A stretch of DNA of 64,000 nucleotides from Bryobacterales bacterium (GCA_020846745.1 JADLDI010000057.1:32698-96697); one strand, 5' to 3'. Shown: positions 45,407 to 55,108, counted from the first letter of the stretch. A program made the numbers and translations. Notes: a model not told the origin generated them from the letters alone.

Positions 45407-47155
45407 GTGCGCAAGTTTCTTCTCGGATTGCTCTGCGGATTTGCTTTTGCCGCCTTGGCCGTTGTGATTCTGGTGTTCGCCGCCGTCAAAGTCGGCGACC
45501 GGACACCGGCTTTGCCGGCCAAAGGCGTCCTCGTGATGAAACTCGAAGGCGACATGCCGGAACGTGCCCCTGTCGCCCTGCCGATCCCCTGGTTTCAATC
45601 CCAGACTCCGCCGGCCATGTTCGAGATGTGGAATCTGCTGCGCCAAGCCCAAACCGACGATCGTGTACAGGCATTGGTTCTCGACATTAAGGAACTCGAC
45701 TTCGGTTGGGCGCGCCTGCAAGAACTCCGCGATTCGGTCGTCCGCTTCAAGAAGTCGGGCAAACCTGTCTTCGCGTACCTGCGGCATCCCCGCGCCCGTG
45801 AGTATTACCTCGCCACCGTTGCCGATCAGATCTACTTCACCCGCGAAGATCTGCTCGATCTCAAAGGCATGCGCGCCGAGATCAGCTATTACCGCCGCAC
45901 GCTCGATAAGCTCGGCGTACAGCTCGAAATCGAGCATGCCGGCAAATACAAAGACGCCGGCGACATGTTTACGCGCACCAACATGTCGCCCGAAACCCGC
46001 GAGGTCCTCAACTCGATGCTGGACATCCTGTTCGGCAACCTCGTAGACACAATTGCGAAGGGCCGAAACCGGCCGCCGGATGAGATCCGGGCGCTCATCG
46101 ACAACGGTCCGTTCCTCGCGCCAAAGGCGGTGGAAGCGCATCTGATCGATGAACTGATCTACGAAGAAGAGGTGTTCGACCGGCTGAACACGCGGCTCAA
46201 GACGAAGGACCTCAAGCGGATCTCCCATCGGGACTACCTGCGTGCGCTGGGCGCGGCCGGCGACCGCTCCGGCGCAACCGTAGCGGTTGTCGTTGGCGAA
46301 GGTACGATCAGCCGCGGCGGCTCGATCCAGCCTTTTTCCGATGAGGAGGGCATCCGCTCCACCCCCTTCACCAAACTGCTGCGCGAGGTCGGTGAAGACA
46401 AGACGGTGAAGGCAGTCATCCTCCGCATCAATTCGCCTGGCGGCGACGCCATCGCGTCTGACGAGATTCTCCATGGGGTCCGCGAGCTAAGCAAAAAGAA
46501 ACCAACCATCATTTCCATGTCGGACCTGGCCGCATCCGGCGGCTACTACATGGCAATGTCCGGCGATCCCGTCGTTGCCTATGGCAACACCATCACCGGT
46601 TCGATTGGCGTCATTTACGGCAAGGCGAACGTCAAGGGACTTTACGACAAACTGGGCATCGATACGGACGTAATCACTCGAGGCCGTTTCGCGGAAATCG
46701 ACGCCGCATACAAACCGATGACGGAACCCGAACGCCAAAAGCTGCGCGAGGGCATAGATTTCGTCTATAACAGCTTTCTTTCGCGCGTGTCGGAGGGCCG
46801 CCGGAAACCCGTCGATCAGATCCGCCCCCTGGCGGAAGGTCGCGCCTGGATGGGAACGCAAGCCAAGGGCAATGGTTTGGTGGACGAGATTGGCGGCATC
46901 GACCGCGCCGTGGAACTACTCCGTGAGCGCGCCAAACTCGGCAAGGACGAAAAGCTTCGCTTCGTCCTATATCCCCGGAAGCGCTCGCTGCTGGAGCAAT
47001 TGATGCGCTCTTCGGAAGACAGTAATGTCGAAACGCTGGTTCATCGACAGGCGCGGAAGTTGCTGCATTCCGCGGGTCTGCCCGACATCGATTTAGGCCT
47101 CTGGGGTCACAGCGGCTACTTCCGTATCGCTCCGTATCAAATCGATTTCCGTTAA
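45407..47155 (+). CDS. sppA: Signal peptide peptidase SppA, 67K type
   Basis: 582 aa from a GTG. One N-terminal TM helix (residues 4-25), then two tandem S49 domains. The catalytic Lys is expected in the first repeat (I-E-H-A-G-K-Y-K-D-A-G), the nucleophile Ser in the second (S-D-L-A-A-S-G-G-Y-Y-M). Length matches the E. coli-type tandem enzyme. It degrades cleaved signal peptides in the inner membrane. It converges with the sigma-factor gene, the stops being separated by one base. Confidence 0.93.
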   Translation: MRKFLLGLLCGFAFAALAVVILVFAAVKVGDRTPALPAKGVLVMKLEGDMPERAPVALPIPWFQSQTPPAMFEMWNLLRQAQTDDRVQALVLDIKELDFGWARLQELRDSVVRFKKSGKPVFAYLRHPRAREYYLATVADQIYFTREDLLDLKGMRAEISYYRRTLDKLGVQLEIEHAGKYKDAGDMFTRTNMSPETREVLNSMLDILFGNLVDTIAKGRNRPPDEIRALIDNGPFLAPKAVEAHLIDELIYEEEVFDRLNTRLKTKDLKRISHRDYLRALGAAGDRSGATVAVVVGEGTISRGGSIQPFSDEEGIRSTPFTKLLREVGEDKTVKAVILRINSPGGDAIASDEILHGVRELSKKKPTIISMSDLAASGGYYMAMSGDPVVAYGNTITGSIGVIYGKANVKGLYDKLGIDTDVITRGRFAEIDAAYKPMTEPERQKLREGIDFVYNSFLSRVSEGRRKPVDQIRPLAEGRAWMGTQAKGNGLVDEIGGIDRAVELLRERAKLGKDEKLRFVLYPRKRSLLEQLMRSSEDSNVETLVHRQARKLLHSAGLPDIDLGLWGHSGYFRIAPYQIDFR

Positions 47156-47156
47156 G

Positions 47157-47918
47157 TTAAGCCAACGCCGCCGCCGAAGTGATGCCGTTCGACTGTAGTG
47201 TGACCATCATCTTCGCGAGCGCCGTCTTGTGGATCTGCGATACGCGGCTCTCATTGATGCCGAGCAATCCGCCGATCTCCTTCATGGTCATCTCGTTGGC
47301 GTAGTACATCACCACCACCTTGCGGTACCGCTCCGGCAGCGACCGCATCGCATCGCCCAGCACCGACCGCAATTGCTCACGCGCACACATGGCATCCGGT
47401 TGCGAATCGGGGTCGCCCGGGAAGTCGGGCGGGGGCAGGTCGTCACCATCCGCTCCACGCGTCGAAGCGGACACCAAACCCACGTTGCGGAGGTCGAGCA
47501 TGATCTGATGCCAGCGCTGTTGCTGCAGGCCCATGTGCTCGGCCACTTCCGATTCCGTAGGCGTCCGTTGCAGCGTCGCCGTCAGATCGCGAGTTGCGGC
47601 TTCCACCTGCTTGTGGCGCCGGCGGAGGTCGCGTGATGCCCAGTCCAGTTGGCGGAGGCTATCTAAGATAGCTCCCTTGATCCTGTGTTTCGCGTAGGCG
47701 GAGAAAGCCACTTGCTTGCCAGTGTCGAACTTGTTAACCGCATCGAACAGGCCGATAATCCCAGCGTGAACCAGATCGTCGAGGTCGACGTGCACCGGCA
47801 GGTTTTCGTGAACGCGCACGGCGATAGCTTTCACCAGCGGAAGATGCTCCAGGATAACCTGATCGCGCCGGGCATTCTTGCGCACAGATGATTTAACGAC
47901 ACGCTGAGTTGTGGACAT
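47157..47918 (-). CDS. FliA/SigF-type (sigma-28 class) RNA polymerase sigma factor
   Basis: 253 aa with regions 2, 3 and 4: L-V-K-A-I-A-V-R-V and D-L-D-D-L-V-H-A-G-I-I-G-L-F-D-A-V (region 2), R-I-K-G-A-I-L-D-S-L-R-Q-L-D-W (2.4-3.0), T-E-S-E-V-A-E-H-M-G (3) and M-T-M-K-E-I-G-G-L-L-G-I-N-E-S-R-V-S-Q-I-H (4.2). This is the FliA/WhiG class. No flagellar or chemotaxis gene is near, so it may serve motility genes elsewhere or a developmental or stress regulon. Confidence 0.9.
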   Translation of the reverse strand: MSTTQRVVKSSVRKNARRDQVILEHLPLVKAIAVRVHENLPVHVDLDDLVHAGIIGLFDAVNKFDTGKQVAFSAYAKHRIKGAILDSLRQLDWASRDLRRRHKQVEAATRDLTATLQRTPTESEVAEHMGLQQQRWHQIMLDLRNVGLVSASTRGADGDDLPPPDFPGDPDSQPDAMCAREQLRSVLGDAMRSLPERYRKVVVMYYANEMTMKEIGGLLGINESRVSQIHKTALAKMMVTLQSNGITSAAALA

Positions 47919-48426
47919 ACCCGCTCCTGTTCTCTTGTGGGCTTTCGATTCTGGCGACCGGGGTACGAGGACCGTTTCGGGCTATCTCGTCACTCTCTTT
48001 GCTTCGGTCGACGTCTATAGGAATGCACGCGCTCCGCCAGGCGAAACGAAACATCGAAAAAGTGGCGCCAAACCTCGCCCAGCCCCGCTAGCGCATTACA
48101 AGTTGAAGATTCGTTTAGACTTACATGGCAGACCAACAATCCCCAGTCCAGCCAGCCGCGTCATCACCCACGCGCCAACGGTCACTCGCGCCCCATTAAC
48201 GATCCCAAAATGAGACTCGCGTACCGAATTGGTATGCGTGGGTCCGATTTGCCTCAAAAACTTAGCTCTACATCACTCTCGGCTGATTACAACATTTCCC
48301 GTAGGCAGAAGTACCTTCGGAAAACACCTTAGAGGAATTGCGTAAATCAACTGAATACGAACGCCGGTCTTCCGGCTAACTTCAAGATTCCTAAAGGTTC
48401 CCCTTCAGACGGCCGATGGATAGAAC
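47919..48426. other. 508-bp intergenic region without a supported gene
   Basis: It lies between divergent starts (sigma factor, ABC permease) and is AT-richer than its surroundings, with homopolymer patches. Short frames at 47909-48213 have no ribosome site and no recognisable content. A small GCCGG/CCGGC hairpin sits near 48362. It should hold the promoters of both flanking transcripts, but I could not place them. Confidence 0.5.
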
Positions 48427-49275
48427 GTGCGCGGCTTTCGATTGCTCGCCGGACGTATCCTGTTGCTGCTGGTCATTGGCTTCGTGTGCGTGGCCCTAAC
48501 CCGGTTTGCGCCAGGCTTCGATGTAGACGAACGCGAATGGGATTCGCGCTTAAACGCCGGCAGCATCGACGTCATTCGCACAGCAAGACTGGAGCAATCA
48601 AACGTCTTAGTCTTCTATCTCCACTATCTCCGCGGGGTCATAACGGGGAACTTAGGGCAGTCGCAGACCTTTGAAACTCCAGTCACCGACCTGCTGCGCC
48701 AACGCATACCCACCACGCTAACGACGGTTATCTCCGGCTGGACCATAGGACTATCCTCGGCAGTATTGTTCGTTGTAACCGCTTTGTCATTCCGGTCACG
48801 GCATTTAGAGGAGTTAGGCACAGTGCTTTCTACCGCAGGGCTCGGCATCCCTGCCGCACTGCTGGGCCTGGCGACGTTGCTCCTGAGTTTGCGGCCATGG
48901 TTGGCGATTGCGGTCTACGTAGCGCCCCGCTGCTTCGAGATGTTCCTGCGGCTGCTGCAATCTACCTCGGGCAGCGCTTCAATGCTCGCCGCGCGAGCAC
49001 GCGGCATTGGCGCATTACGACTGTGGATCGTGTACTGGGCGCCTTCTGTCGCGGCGCCCCTTGCAGCCGTGGCCGGCCTGACCTTCTCCGCGGCATTTGG
49101 GGCGGCGGTGCCGATTGAAATGATCACAGATTCGCCCGGTCTCGGTCAGTTGGCCTGGAAAGCGGCTTTAGGGCGCGACGTCCCGCTGCTACTCGCGATT
49201 ACGTTCCTGGTTGGCGCCATCACGCTCGTGTCGAACACGTTAGCGGATCTCGCCGGAGAGGCCGCCACCGCATGA
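48427..49275 (+). CDS. ABC importer permease, DppB/OppB-like
   Basis: 282 aa from a GTG. Six TM segments are visible. The late cytoplasmic loop (A-A-R-A-R-G-I-G-A-L-R-L) corresponds to the EAA coupling motif and the end to the conserved P-G-L-G-Q-L-A-W-K-A-A. The first periplasmic part is shorter than in E. coli DppB (339 aa). First gene of a four-gene set with ATGA-type overlaps: permease, permease, binding protein, ATPase. Confidence 0.85.
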   Translation: MRGFRLLAGRILLLLVIGFVCVALTRFAPGFDVDEREWDSRLNAGSIDVIRTARLEQSNVLVFYLHYLRGVITGNLGQSQTFETPVTDLLRQRIPTTLTTVISGWTIGLSSAVLFVVTALSFRSRHLEELGTVLSTAGLGIPAALLGLATLLLSLRPWLAIAVYVAPRCFEMFLRLLQSTSGSASMLAARARGIGALRLWIVYWAPSVAAPLAAVAGLTFSAAFGAAVPIEMITDSPGLGQLAWKAALGRDVPLLLAITFLVGAITLVSNTLADLAGEAATA

Positions 49276-50081
49276 ACCTCTTCCGCCGCGCCGTCCTCGT
49301 CATGCTGCTGCTCATTGCCCTGGCCGTATTGGCGGCCCCGTGGATCTGCCGCGAAAGCTTCGAAACTCAGCACCGTGATGCTGTGCTAGCTATGCCCTCC
49401 GCGCAGTACTGGTTAGGGACCGACGAACTCGGGCGCGACCGTTTCTCGCGACTCCTGTTCGGCGCGCGCACCTCTCTAGTCCTTGCTCCAGCCGCTGCCT
49501 TTTTGTCATTAGCTATTGCCGGAATGTTCGGGCTTCTCGCGGGTTACGTCGGGGGAGCCGTGGATTGGGCAGTCAGTTCAACCACGGACCTTATGCTGTC
49601 CGTCCCATGGCTGTTTCTGCTGATCGCAGTCAGGGCAGCGCTACCGATGAACATCGAATCCAGCGTTTCGATGGCCATCACGTTTGGACTGCTCGCGGTG
49701 CTTGGGTGGGCGGCGCCGGCGCGGATTGTCCGGGCCGCGACTTTCAAACTCGTCCGCTCGGATTGCATCCTTCGAGCCAGAGCGGCGGGTTCGAGTGGGT
49801 GGCGCGTCGTCAGCCGCCACATTCTGCCAAACGTCGTGTCAGTATTGAAGGGCCAATTCTGGATTCTCGCTCCGGCGTACCTGTTGAGTGAAGCCAACCT
49901 GGGCATCGTCGGTTTGGGCGTGAGTCCTCCCGCGGCCTCCCTCGGAACCCTGATTCGCGAAATCGAAAACGTTGACTCTGTGATGGAGCACCCTGTCAAG
50001 TTACTGCCCGCGGTGGTGTTGATCGCCGTCGCGGCGGGGTGCCGCATTGTCGCTGCGCAGCCACAGGAGAACCAGGCATGA
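49272..50081 (+). CDS. ABC importer permease, DppC/OppC-like
   Basis: 269 aa, starting within the stop of the previous gene. The family entry motif L-G-T-D-E-L-G-R-D-R-F-S-R-L-L-F-G-A-R follows TM1, and the coupling loop is A-R-A-A-G-S-S-G-W-R-V-V-S-R-H-I-L-P-N. It forms the permease heterodimer with the previous protein. Confidence 0.9.
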   Translation: MNLFRRAVLVMLLLIALAVLAAPWICRESFETQHRDAVLAMPSAQYWLGTDELGRDRFSRLLFGARTSLVLAPAAAFLSLAIAGMFGLLAGYVGGAVDWAVSSTTDLMLSVPWLFLLIAVRAALPMNIESSVSMAITFGLLAVLGWAAPARIVRAATFKLVRSDCILRARAAGSSGWRVVSRHILPNVVSVLKGQFWILAPAYLLSEANLGIVGLGVSPPAASLGTLIREIENVDSVMEHPVKLLPAVVLIAVAAGCRIVAAQPQENQA

Positions 50082-51697
50082 ACCTGATAAAGACCGCAGT
50101 GTTATTCAGCGCCGCCCTCGTCTGCACGGTTGCGCTCGGGCAGCAGCCAGGTGGCGAATTGCGGCTCTCGCTTCGGGCCGACCCAAAGACATTCGACCCC
50201 TTGCTGGTTTCTGAAGAGGGCGGCCAAACCGTCCGCTACCTCACCGGGGGCATGCTGATCCGCATCAATCGGGCCGCGCAAAAGCCGGAGGGTGAGATCG
50301 CCGAGAAATGGCAGATCGTGGGTCGCCGTCTCGATTTCCAAATCAGGAAAGGCGTCCGGTTTTCCGATGGACGCGAGGTAACCGCCGCGGATGTGGTGGC
50401 CACAATCAAGCGCCTGCTGGATCCCAACCTGCACGCTCCGACGCCAGACACCTTCCGAGCCGCGTTTGGAACGGTAACAGTGCAACAAACCGGTCCCCAA
50501 ACCGTCAGCATCACCGGCACCAAGAACGTGGTCGATCCGGAAAAATACTTTGACGAGATTCCCATCCAACCGGCTACGGAACCGCGCACCGCAACCACCG
50601 GACCATTCATAGTCGCCGAGCACAAGCCTGGAACAACGCTTACGTTGAAGCGGAACCCGCACTATTGGAAGCGAGACAAAGACGGCCGTCCTCTGCCCTA
50701 TCTCGATGCAATCCGGTTCGCGATCCTCCAGAACCGGGACATGGAATTCCTGCGGTTTCAACGCGGGGAACTGCACCTTATCCCGGCGCTCGAAGCCGAA
50801 ACTTACGACCGGCTGCTAGCAAAATCCAAGGAAAGCGCCAAAGACGCGGGTCCGTCGCTCGATTTTGAGCAGGTTTGGTTCAATCAGAATCCGGCATCGC
50901 CGCTCGCCTCGCATAAAAAGACATGGTTTCAGAATCAGGCGTTTCGGCAGGCGATCAGCATGAGCATCAACCGGCAGGATCTTTGTAAGGTGGTGTTGCG
51001 CGGCCGGGCGCAGCCTGCTTATGGACCAGCGTCCCCTGCCAACATCCGCTGGTATCGTGCCGACCTCAACGGGAACGGATTCTCGCGCGATAAGGCGCGT
51101 CAACTGCTACAAACTGCCGGTTTCCGTATGAATGGCGCTGCGCTCAGCGACGCTCAAGGGAATCCTGTCGAGTTCACGATTATCACCAACGCGGGCAATA
51201 AGACTCGCGAACGCATGGCCACTCTCATCCAAGAGGATCTGAAGACGATCGGGATCAAGGTGAACGTCCTCACCCTGGACTTCCCCAGCATCGTCGAACG
51301 GCTGATGAAGACGTTCAATTACGAGGCCTGTTTGCTCGGAATGACCAACGTTGAGGTCGATCCCACAGGTCAGATGAACACTTTTCTCAGTTCTTCTGTG
51401 ATGCATGCCTGGAACCCTGGCCAGAAGACGCCGGCCACCCCTTGGGAAGCGGAAATCGATAAGCTGATGGCCACAATCGGCTCTGACGGTGTGTACGCGA
51501 ATCGCAAGAAGGCGTTTGACCGGGTGCAGCAACTGATCTATGAACAAGCGCCCATCATCTACCTGGTGCACAAAAACGTGCTTGCCGCGGTGAGTCCTGC
51601 CGTGCAAAACGCTGCGCCAACCGTCCTCTTCCCAAGCCTTCTTTGGAACGCCGAACGCCTGTGGATCTCTCCCGGCACGCTGACGAGCCGCCGATGA
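50078..51697 (+). CDS. Peptide-type ABC substrate-binding protein (SBP_bac_5)
   Basis: 539 aa from the ATG at 50078 (ATGA overlap); signal peptide to L-G-Q-Q. Family pattern: L-R-A-D-P-K-T-F-D-P-L, A-E-K-W-Q-I-V-G and V-R-F-S-D-G-R-E-V-T-A-A-D-V, N-P-H-Y-W-K-R-D, F-R-Q-A-I-S-M-S-I-N-R. No lipobox is seen, so a free periplasmic protein. Ligand class (peptides or other) is inferred from family and from the neighbouring gamma-glutamyltransferase. Confidence 0.92.
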   Translation: MNLIKTAVLFSAALVCTVALGQQPGGELRLSLRADPKTFDPLLVSEEGGQTVRYLTGGMLIRINRAAQKPEGEIAEKWQIVGRRLDFQIRKGVRFSDGREVTAADVVATIKRLLDPNLHAPTPDTFRAAFGTVTVQQTGPQTVSITGTKNVVDPEKYFDEIPIQPATEPRTATTGPFIVAEHKPGTTLTLKRNPHYWKRDKDGRPLPYLDAIRFAILQNRDMEFLRFQRGELHLIPALEAETYDRLLAKSKESAKDAGPSLDFEQVWFNQNPASPLASHKKTWFQNQAFRQAISMSINRQDLCKVVLRGRAQPAYGPASPANIRWYRADLNGNGFSRDKARQLLQTAGFRMNGAALSDAQGNPVEFTIITNAGNKTRERMATLIQEDLKTIGIKVNVLTLDFPSIVERLMKTFNYEACLLGMTNVEVDPTGQMNTFLSSSVMHAWNPGQKTPATPWEAEIDKLMATIGSDGVYANRKKAFDRVQQLIYEQAPIIYLVHKNVLAAVSPAVQNAAPTVLFPSLLWNAERLWISPGTLTSRR

Positions 51698-52566
51698 GCA
51701 CACTATTGACTGTTGCTCTTACGGTGGCCCACGCTGGACGCGCTGCCGTCTTAGATGATCTGCGGCTTGCCATTGACGCCGGCGAAAGCGTCGGCCTGGC
51801 CGGCCGCAGCGGCGCGGGCAAGAGCACCATTGCCCTCGCTATTCTCGGCTTACACGACAGCAGGCGCACGAACGTTTCCGGATCGATTCAGTTTGAAGGG
51901 GAAGACCTGCTGAGGCTCAAAGAGCGCGATTTGCGGCGCGTGCGCGGACGGAGAATCGGATTCGTCCCGCAAAGTCCATTGGCATCGTTAAACCCGGTGC
52001 TGACGGTCGGCCGGCATTACAAAGAAGCCTGGTACGTTCATCAGCCCTCAACATCCGACTGGAAGACCACCACGTTACAAACGCTCGACGCCGTCTCCCT
52101 CCCGGCCCGGGAGGACTTTTTGAAACTCTATCCGCGCCAGTTGAGCGTAGGACTCGCGCAACGGGTCCTGATAGGGCTCGCCATTCTGCACTCCCCCGCG
52201 CTCCTGATCGCCGACGAACCGACGAGCGCTCTCGACCTCGTCACCCGAGGAGAAATCCTCGCACTGCTCAACCGCCTGAATCGTGAACGTTCGATGGCCA
52301 TGCTCCACATCTCCCACGATCTTCCTGCGTTGGCAGCATCGTGCCGGCGTCTGGCCGTATTGGCCGGCGGCAGAATTATCGAGGAAGGCGCCACCCACGC
52401 ATTGCTGCGGTCGCCGCAACACGCCGAGACCAACCAACTGGTGCAGTGCCTGCGAACGATGACCGATCTGCTGGCACTCGATGCCCTGCTCAACGCCCCG
52501 CTCAACGCCCCGCTCAACGCAAGCCCAGCCGAGCGAAAGCCGCACTCCTACCAGCCCATCGCGTAG
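51694..52566 (+). CDS. ABC importer ATPase, DppD-like, single ATPase of the operon
   Basis: 290 aa from the ATG at 51694 (ATGA overlap). Walker A is G-R-S-G-A-G-K-S-T, Q-loop in V-P-Q-S-P-L-A-S-L-N-P, signature region L-S-V-G-L-A-Q-R-V (a variant of L-S-G-G), Walker B L-L-I-A-D-E-P-T-S-A-L-D. A 12-bp unit occurs three times at 52489-52524 and is translated as L-N-A-P-L-N-A-P-L-N-A-S. No DppF-like second ATPase is present, so it may act as a homodimer. Its end overlaps the convergent GGT gene by 19 bp. Confidence 0.88.
   Translation: MSTLLTVALTVAHAGRAAVLDDLRLAIDAGESVGLAGRSGAGKSTIALAILGLHDSRRTNVSGSIQFEGEDLLRLKERDLRRVRGRRIGFVPQSPLASLNPVLTVGRHYKEAWYVHQPSTSDWKTTTLQTLDAVSLPAREDFLKLYPRQLSVGLAQRVLIGLAILHSPALLIADEPTSALDLVTRGEILALLNRLNRERSMAMLHISHDLPALAASCRRLAVLAGGRIIEEGATHALLRSPQHAETNQLVQCLRTMTDLLALDALLNAPLNAPLNASPAERKPHSYQPIA
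52489..52524 (+). repeat. 12-bp unit, three tandem copies
   Basis: CTCAACGCCCCG at 52489-52500 and 52501-52512, then the variant CTCAACGCAAGC at 52513-52524. In frame with the ATPase gene near its C-terminus, adding or losing units would not shift the frame. Confidence 0.85.
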
Positions 52567-54335
52567 TCGTCTTTGGCGGGACTCACCGCTGCCAACATCA
52601 CCCCGGTTCGTTGGTCGATCGTCACCATCTTCACTGCCCCCACGCCGGCAAGCTGCTGAAAGTAGGGCTGCTGCAACCGCTGCACCTGCAGCTTGTGGCC
52701 CCTCTCGGCAAGCCCGGCGGCCACCTTCTTCGCCAGCGTCTCGGGTATCACCAACTTGTCTCCCGGAACATGCGGGTACATCGTCGGATGCAAAGCCATA
52801 GTGGTCACCGAAGGCTGCTCCAGGGCGATCTGCGGGTTCATGCCGAACTCGACCACGTTAAGAAATGCTTGCAGCAGGGCCTGCGGCTGGTTATCGCCTC
52901 CCGGCGTATTCCAGGCCATCACCGGCTTGCCGTCCTTCAGTGCGATCGCCGGGCAAATTGTGTGCAGCGTCCGCTTACCCGGCGCCAGGATATTCACGTG
53001 TTTCGGATCGAGGCTGAAGTACGGCAGCCTGTTATTCAGCACGTAACCGCCGCCTTCCACCACCAAACCCGACCCGAACGTGCCATTCACGCTGTGGGTG
53101 ACTGACACAACATTGCCGAACCGGTCGGCGATGGAGAACGACGACGTTTCGCCCGCATCCGGCTTAACGCTGGTCACCGTGATCGACGAAGGACCATCTT
53201 CGTATTCGATCGCCGCTCCATCGAGCAATGCCTTCCCGTTTCTTGGATCTCCTGGTGGAGGGTTTCCGTGAATAGCCCGGTCTTTCCGGATCAGTTGACG
53301 GCGCTTCGCCGCGTAATCGTCCGACAGCAGGGCCGCCGTCGGGATCACGGTCCGCTCCGGGTCGGAAATATACTGGTCACGGTCGGCGAAGGCGAGCTTC
53401 AGGGCCTCCACAATTACATGTAGGTAGTCGGGCGAGTTAAACCCCAGCGCCTTCAAGTCGTAGCCCTTCAGGATGTTCAAGGCCATCAGTTGGACGATGC
53501 CTTGCGAGTTGCCGCCGGCCTGATAAATCGTGTACCCCTTGTATTCGCTCCGGACCGGCGTCGATTCCTCCGCCTGGAACGCCGCCAGGTCGCTCTCGCG
53601 AAGCAACCCGTCGTATTTGCGGTAAGTCGCGGCAGTTAATTTGGCGAGCGACCCCGCATAGAAATCCCGCGGACCCGCGTCCGCAAGCCGCTTGAGCGAT
53701 CGCGCGAGGTCAGGCTGAACGAACAGATCGCCTGGACTGTATGGCGATCCATTCTTCAATAATGCTTTGGCGGAACTGGGATAGCGCAGCAACATCGGCA
53801 TGGCTTCGCCATGAGTGCGCGCGGCGAACTCCGAAAGTGGATGGCCCTTTTCGGCGGCTTCGATCGCATCGGCGACCAGTGACGCGTGCGCTTTCGTGCC
53901 GTAGGATCGCAGAAACAGATCGAATGCCGAAACCGCGCCCGGTACATTCGTAGAGAACGGACCATTCGGCGGGATGCCGTTGAATCTCTGCCGGTAAAAC
54001 TCCGGTGTAGCTAACCGCGGCGCCGGACCCGTGCCGTTGATAAACACGACCCGATTCAGCTTCGCAATGTAAGCCAGAATATAGGCGTCGCCCCCAATCC
54101 CTGCCTGGTGCTGCTCTGTCACTCCGGTCATGTAGAACAGCGCGGCCGCGGCGTCCACCGCATTGCCGCCCGCCTCCAGAACGCGAACAGCCGCGCGCGC
54201 CTGCATCGGATGCTCAGCTGCAACCACGCCATTGGTCCCGCGAACAATGGCGCGCCAGGCCCAGGGGTCGGCCGAAGGTTGCGCGAACGCGGCCCCCAGG
54301 GCTGCCGTCAACGCCATAAGCGCAAATCTCGTCAT
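52548..54335 (-). CDS. ggt: Gamma-glutamyltransferase
   Basis: 595 aa from the ATG at 54335 with a signal peptide (to F-A-Q-P). Large-subunit blocks: V-V-A-A-E-H-P-M-Q-A, G-G-N-A-V-D-A-A-A-A and I-G-G-D-A-Y. The maturation site should be at Thr in G-E-T-S-S-F-S-I-A-D, where the family usually has T-T-H; here a Ser replaces the His. G-S-G-L and M-A-W-N-T-P-G-G-D-N-Q occur in the small subunit. It cleaves gamma-glutamyl amides such as glutathione in the periplasm. An ECF sigma gene lies 5 bp upstream. Confidence 0.92.
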   Translation of the reverse strand: MTRFALMALTAALGAAFAQPSADPWAWRAIVRGTNGVVAAEHPMQARAAVRVLEAGGNAVDAAAALFYMTGVTEQHQAGIGGDAYILAYIAKLNRVVFINGTGPAPRLATPEFYRQRFNGIPPNGPFSTNVPGAVSAFDLFLRSYGTKAHASLVADAIEAAEKGHPLSEFAARTHGEAMPMLLRYPSSAKALLKNGSPYSPGDLFVQPDLARSLKRLADAGPRDFYAGSLAKLTAATYRKYDGLLRESDLAAFQAEESTPVRSEYKGYTIYQAGGNSQGIVQLMALNILKGYDLKALGFNSPDYLHVIVEALKLAFADRDQYISDPERTVIPTAALLSDDYAAKRRQLIRKDRAIHGNPPPGDPRNGKALLDGAAIEYEDGPSSITVTSVKPDAGETSSFSIADRFGNVVSVTHSVNGTFGSGLVVEGGGYVLNNRLPYFSLDPKHVNILAPGKRTLHTICPAIALKDGKPVMAWNTPGGDNQPQALLQAFLNVVEFGMNPQIALEQPSVTTMALHPTMYPHVPGDKLVIPETLAKKVAAGLAERGHKLQVQRLQQPYFQQLAGVGAVKMVTIDQRTGVMLAAVSPAKDDYAMGW

Positions 54336-54340
54336 GGCGT

Positions 54341-54901
54341 CTACGTCCGTGTTAGCTGCCGCAACAGCCAGGCGCGAGCCGTCACCCATTCGCGCTTCAC
54401 CGTTGCGGGCGAAATGCCCAGCGCTTCCGCTGTTTCCTCAATGGAGAGGCCGCCGAAGAACCGCAACTCGATCACCTTGCTTTGCTGCGGATCCAACTCG
54501 GCCAGCAGTTTCAGTGCATCGTCGAGCGCGATAATGTCAAGGTCGCGCTGCTCCGGCAGTCCGATCGCCTCATCGAGCGACAGCTTTTGCGCATTGCCAC
54601 CCCGCTTCTGTGCATGGCGCGTACGGGCATGATCCACTAGAATGCGGCGGATCATCTGGGCCGCGACACCGAAAAAGTGTGCCCGATTCTGCCACTGGAC
54701 CTGGTTTTGATCGATCAGGCGCAGGTACGCCTCGTGTACCAGCGCCGTGCTCTGTAGCGTATGGTCTGACCGTTCGCGGCGCAGATACCGGGCGGCAAGG
54801 TTGCGCAATTCCTTGTAAACCATTGGCGTGAGCACGTCGAGGGCTTCGCGTTTGCCATTGCTGTAGTCCACCAGCAACTGCGTGAGTTCTCCGGAAGTCA
54901 T
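54341..54901 (-). CDS. ECF sigma factor, TIGR02999-like
   Basis: 186 aa from the ATG at 54901. Typical blocks: V-Y-K-E-L-R-N-L-A-A-R-Y-L-R-R-E-R, T-L-Q-S-T-A-L-V-H-E-A-Y-L-R-L, F-F-G-V-A-A-Q-M-I-R-R-I-L-V-D-H-A-R and, in region 4, S-I-E-E-T-A-E-A-L-G-I-S-P-A-T-V-K-R-E-W. This pattern belongs to the acidobacterial and planctomycete ECF group that usually precedes a protein-kinase gene. Here it precedes ggt instead, which is unusual. Confidence 0.9.
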   Translation of the reverse strand: MTSGELTQLLVDYSNGKREALDVLTPMVYKELRNLAARYLRRERSDHTLQSTALVHEAYLRLIDQNQVQWQNRAHFFGVAAQMIRRILVDHARTRHAQKRGGNAQKLSLDEAIGLPEQRDLDIIALDDALKLLAELDPQQSKVIELRFFGGLSIEETAEALGISPATVKREWVTARAWLLRQLTRT

Positions 54902-55108
54902 CTCCCTCAATTTATCCGAACCGTGCGAGCCGGTGCCGGAACCTGCTGTGGCAGGCAACTTCCGGGGCACACGCCACCGGCGCACTTGGCACGGCTCCTA
55001 TGATGTTTGGCGGCATGGGCGGCTACCTGGAGGCGCTTATCCACTGTCCCGACCTTGCCTCAACGCGGCATGAAGTGGAAGAGGTTACCCTACGTAGAAG
55101 GATCAGGC

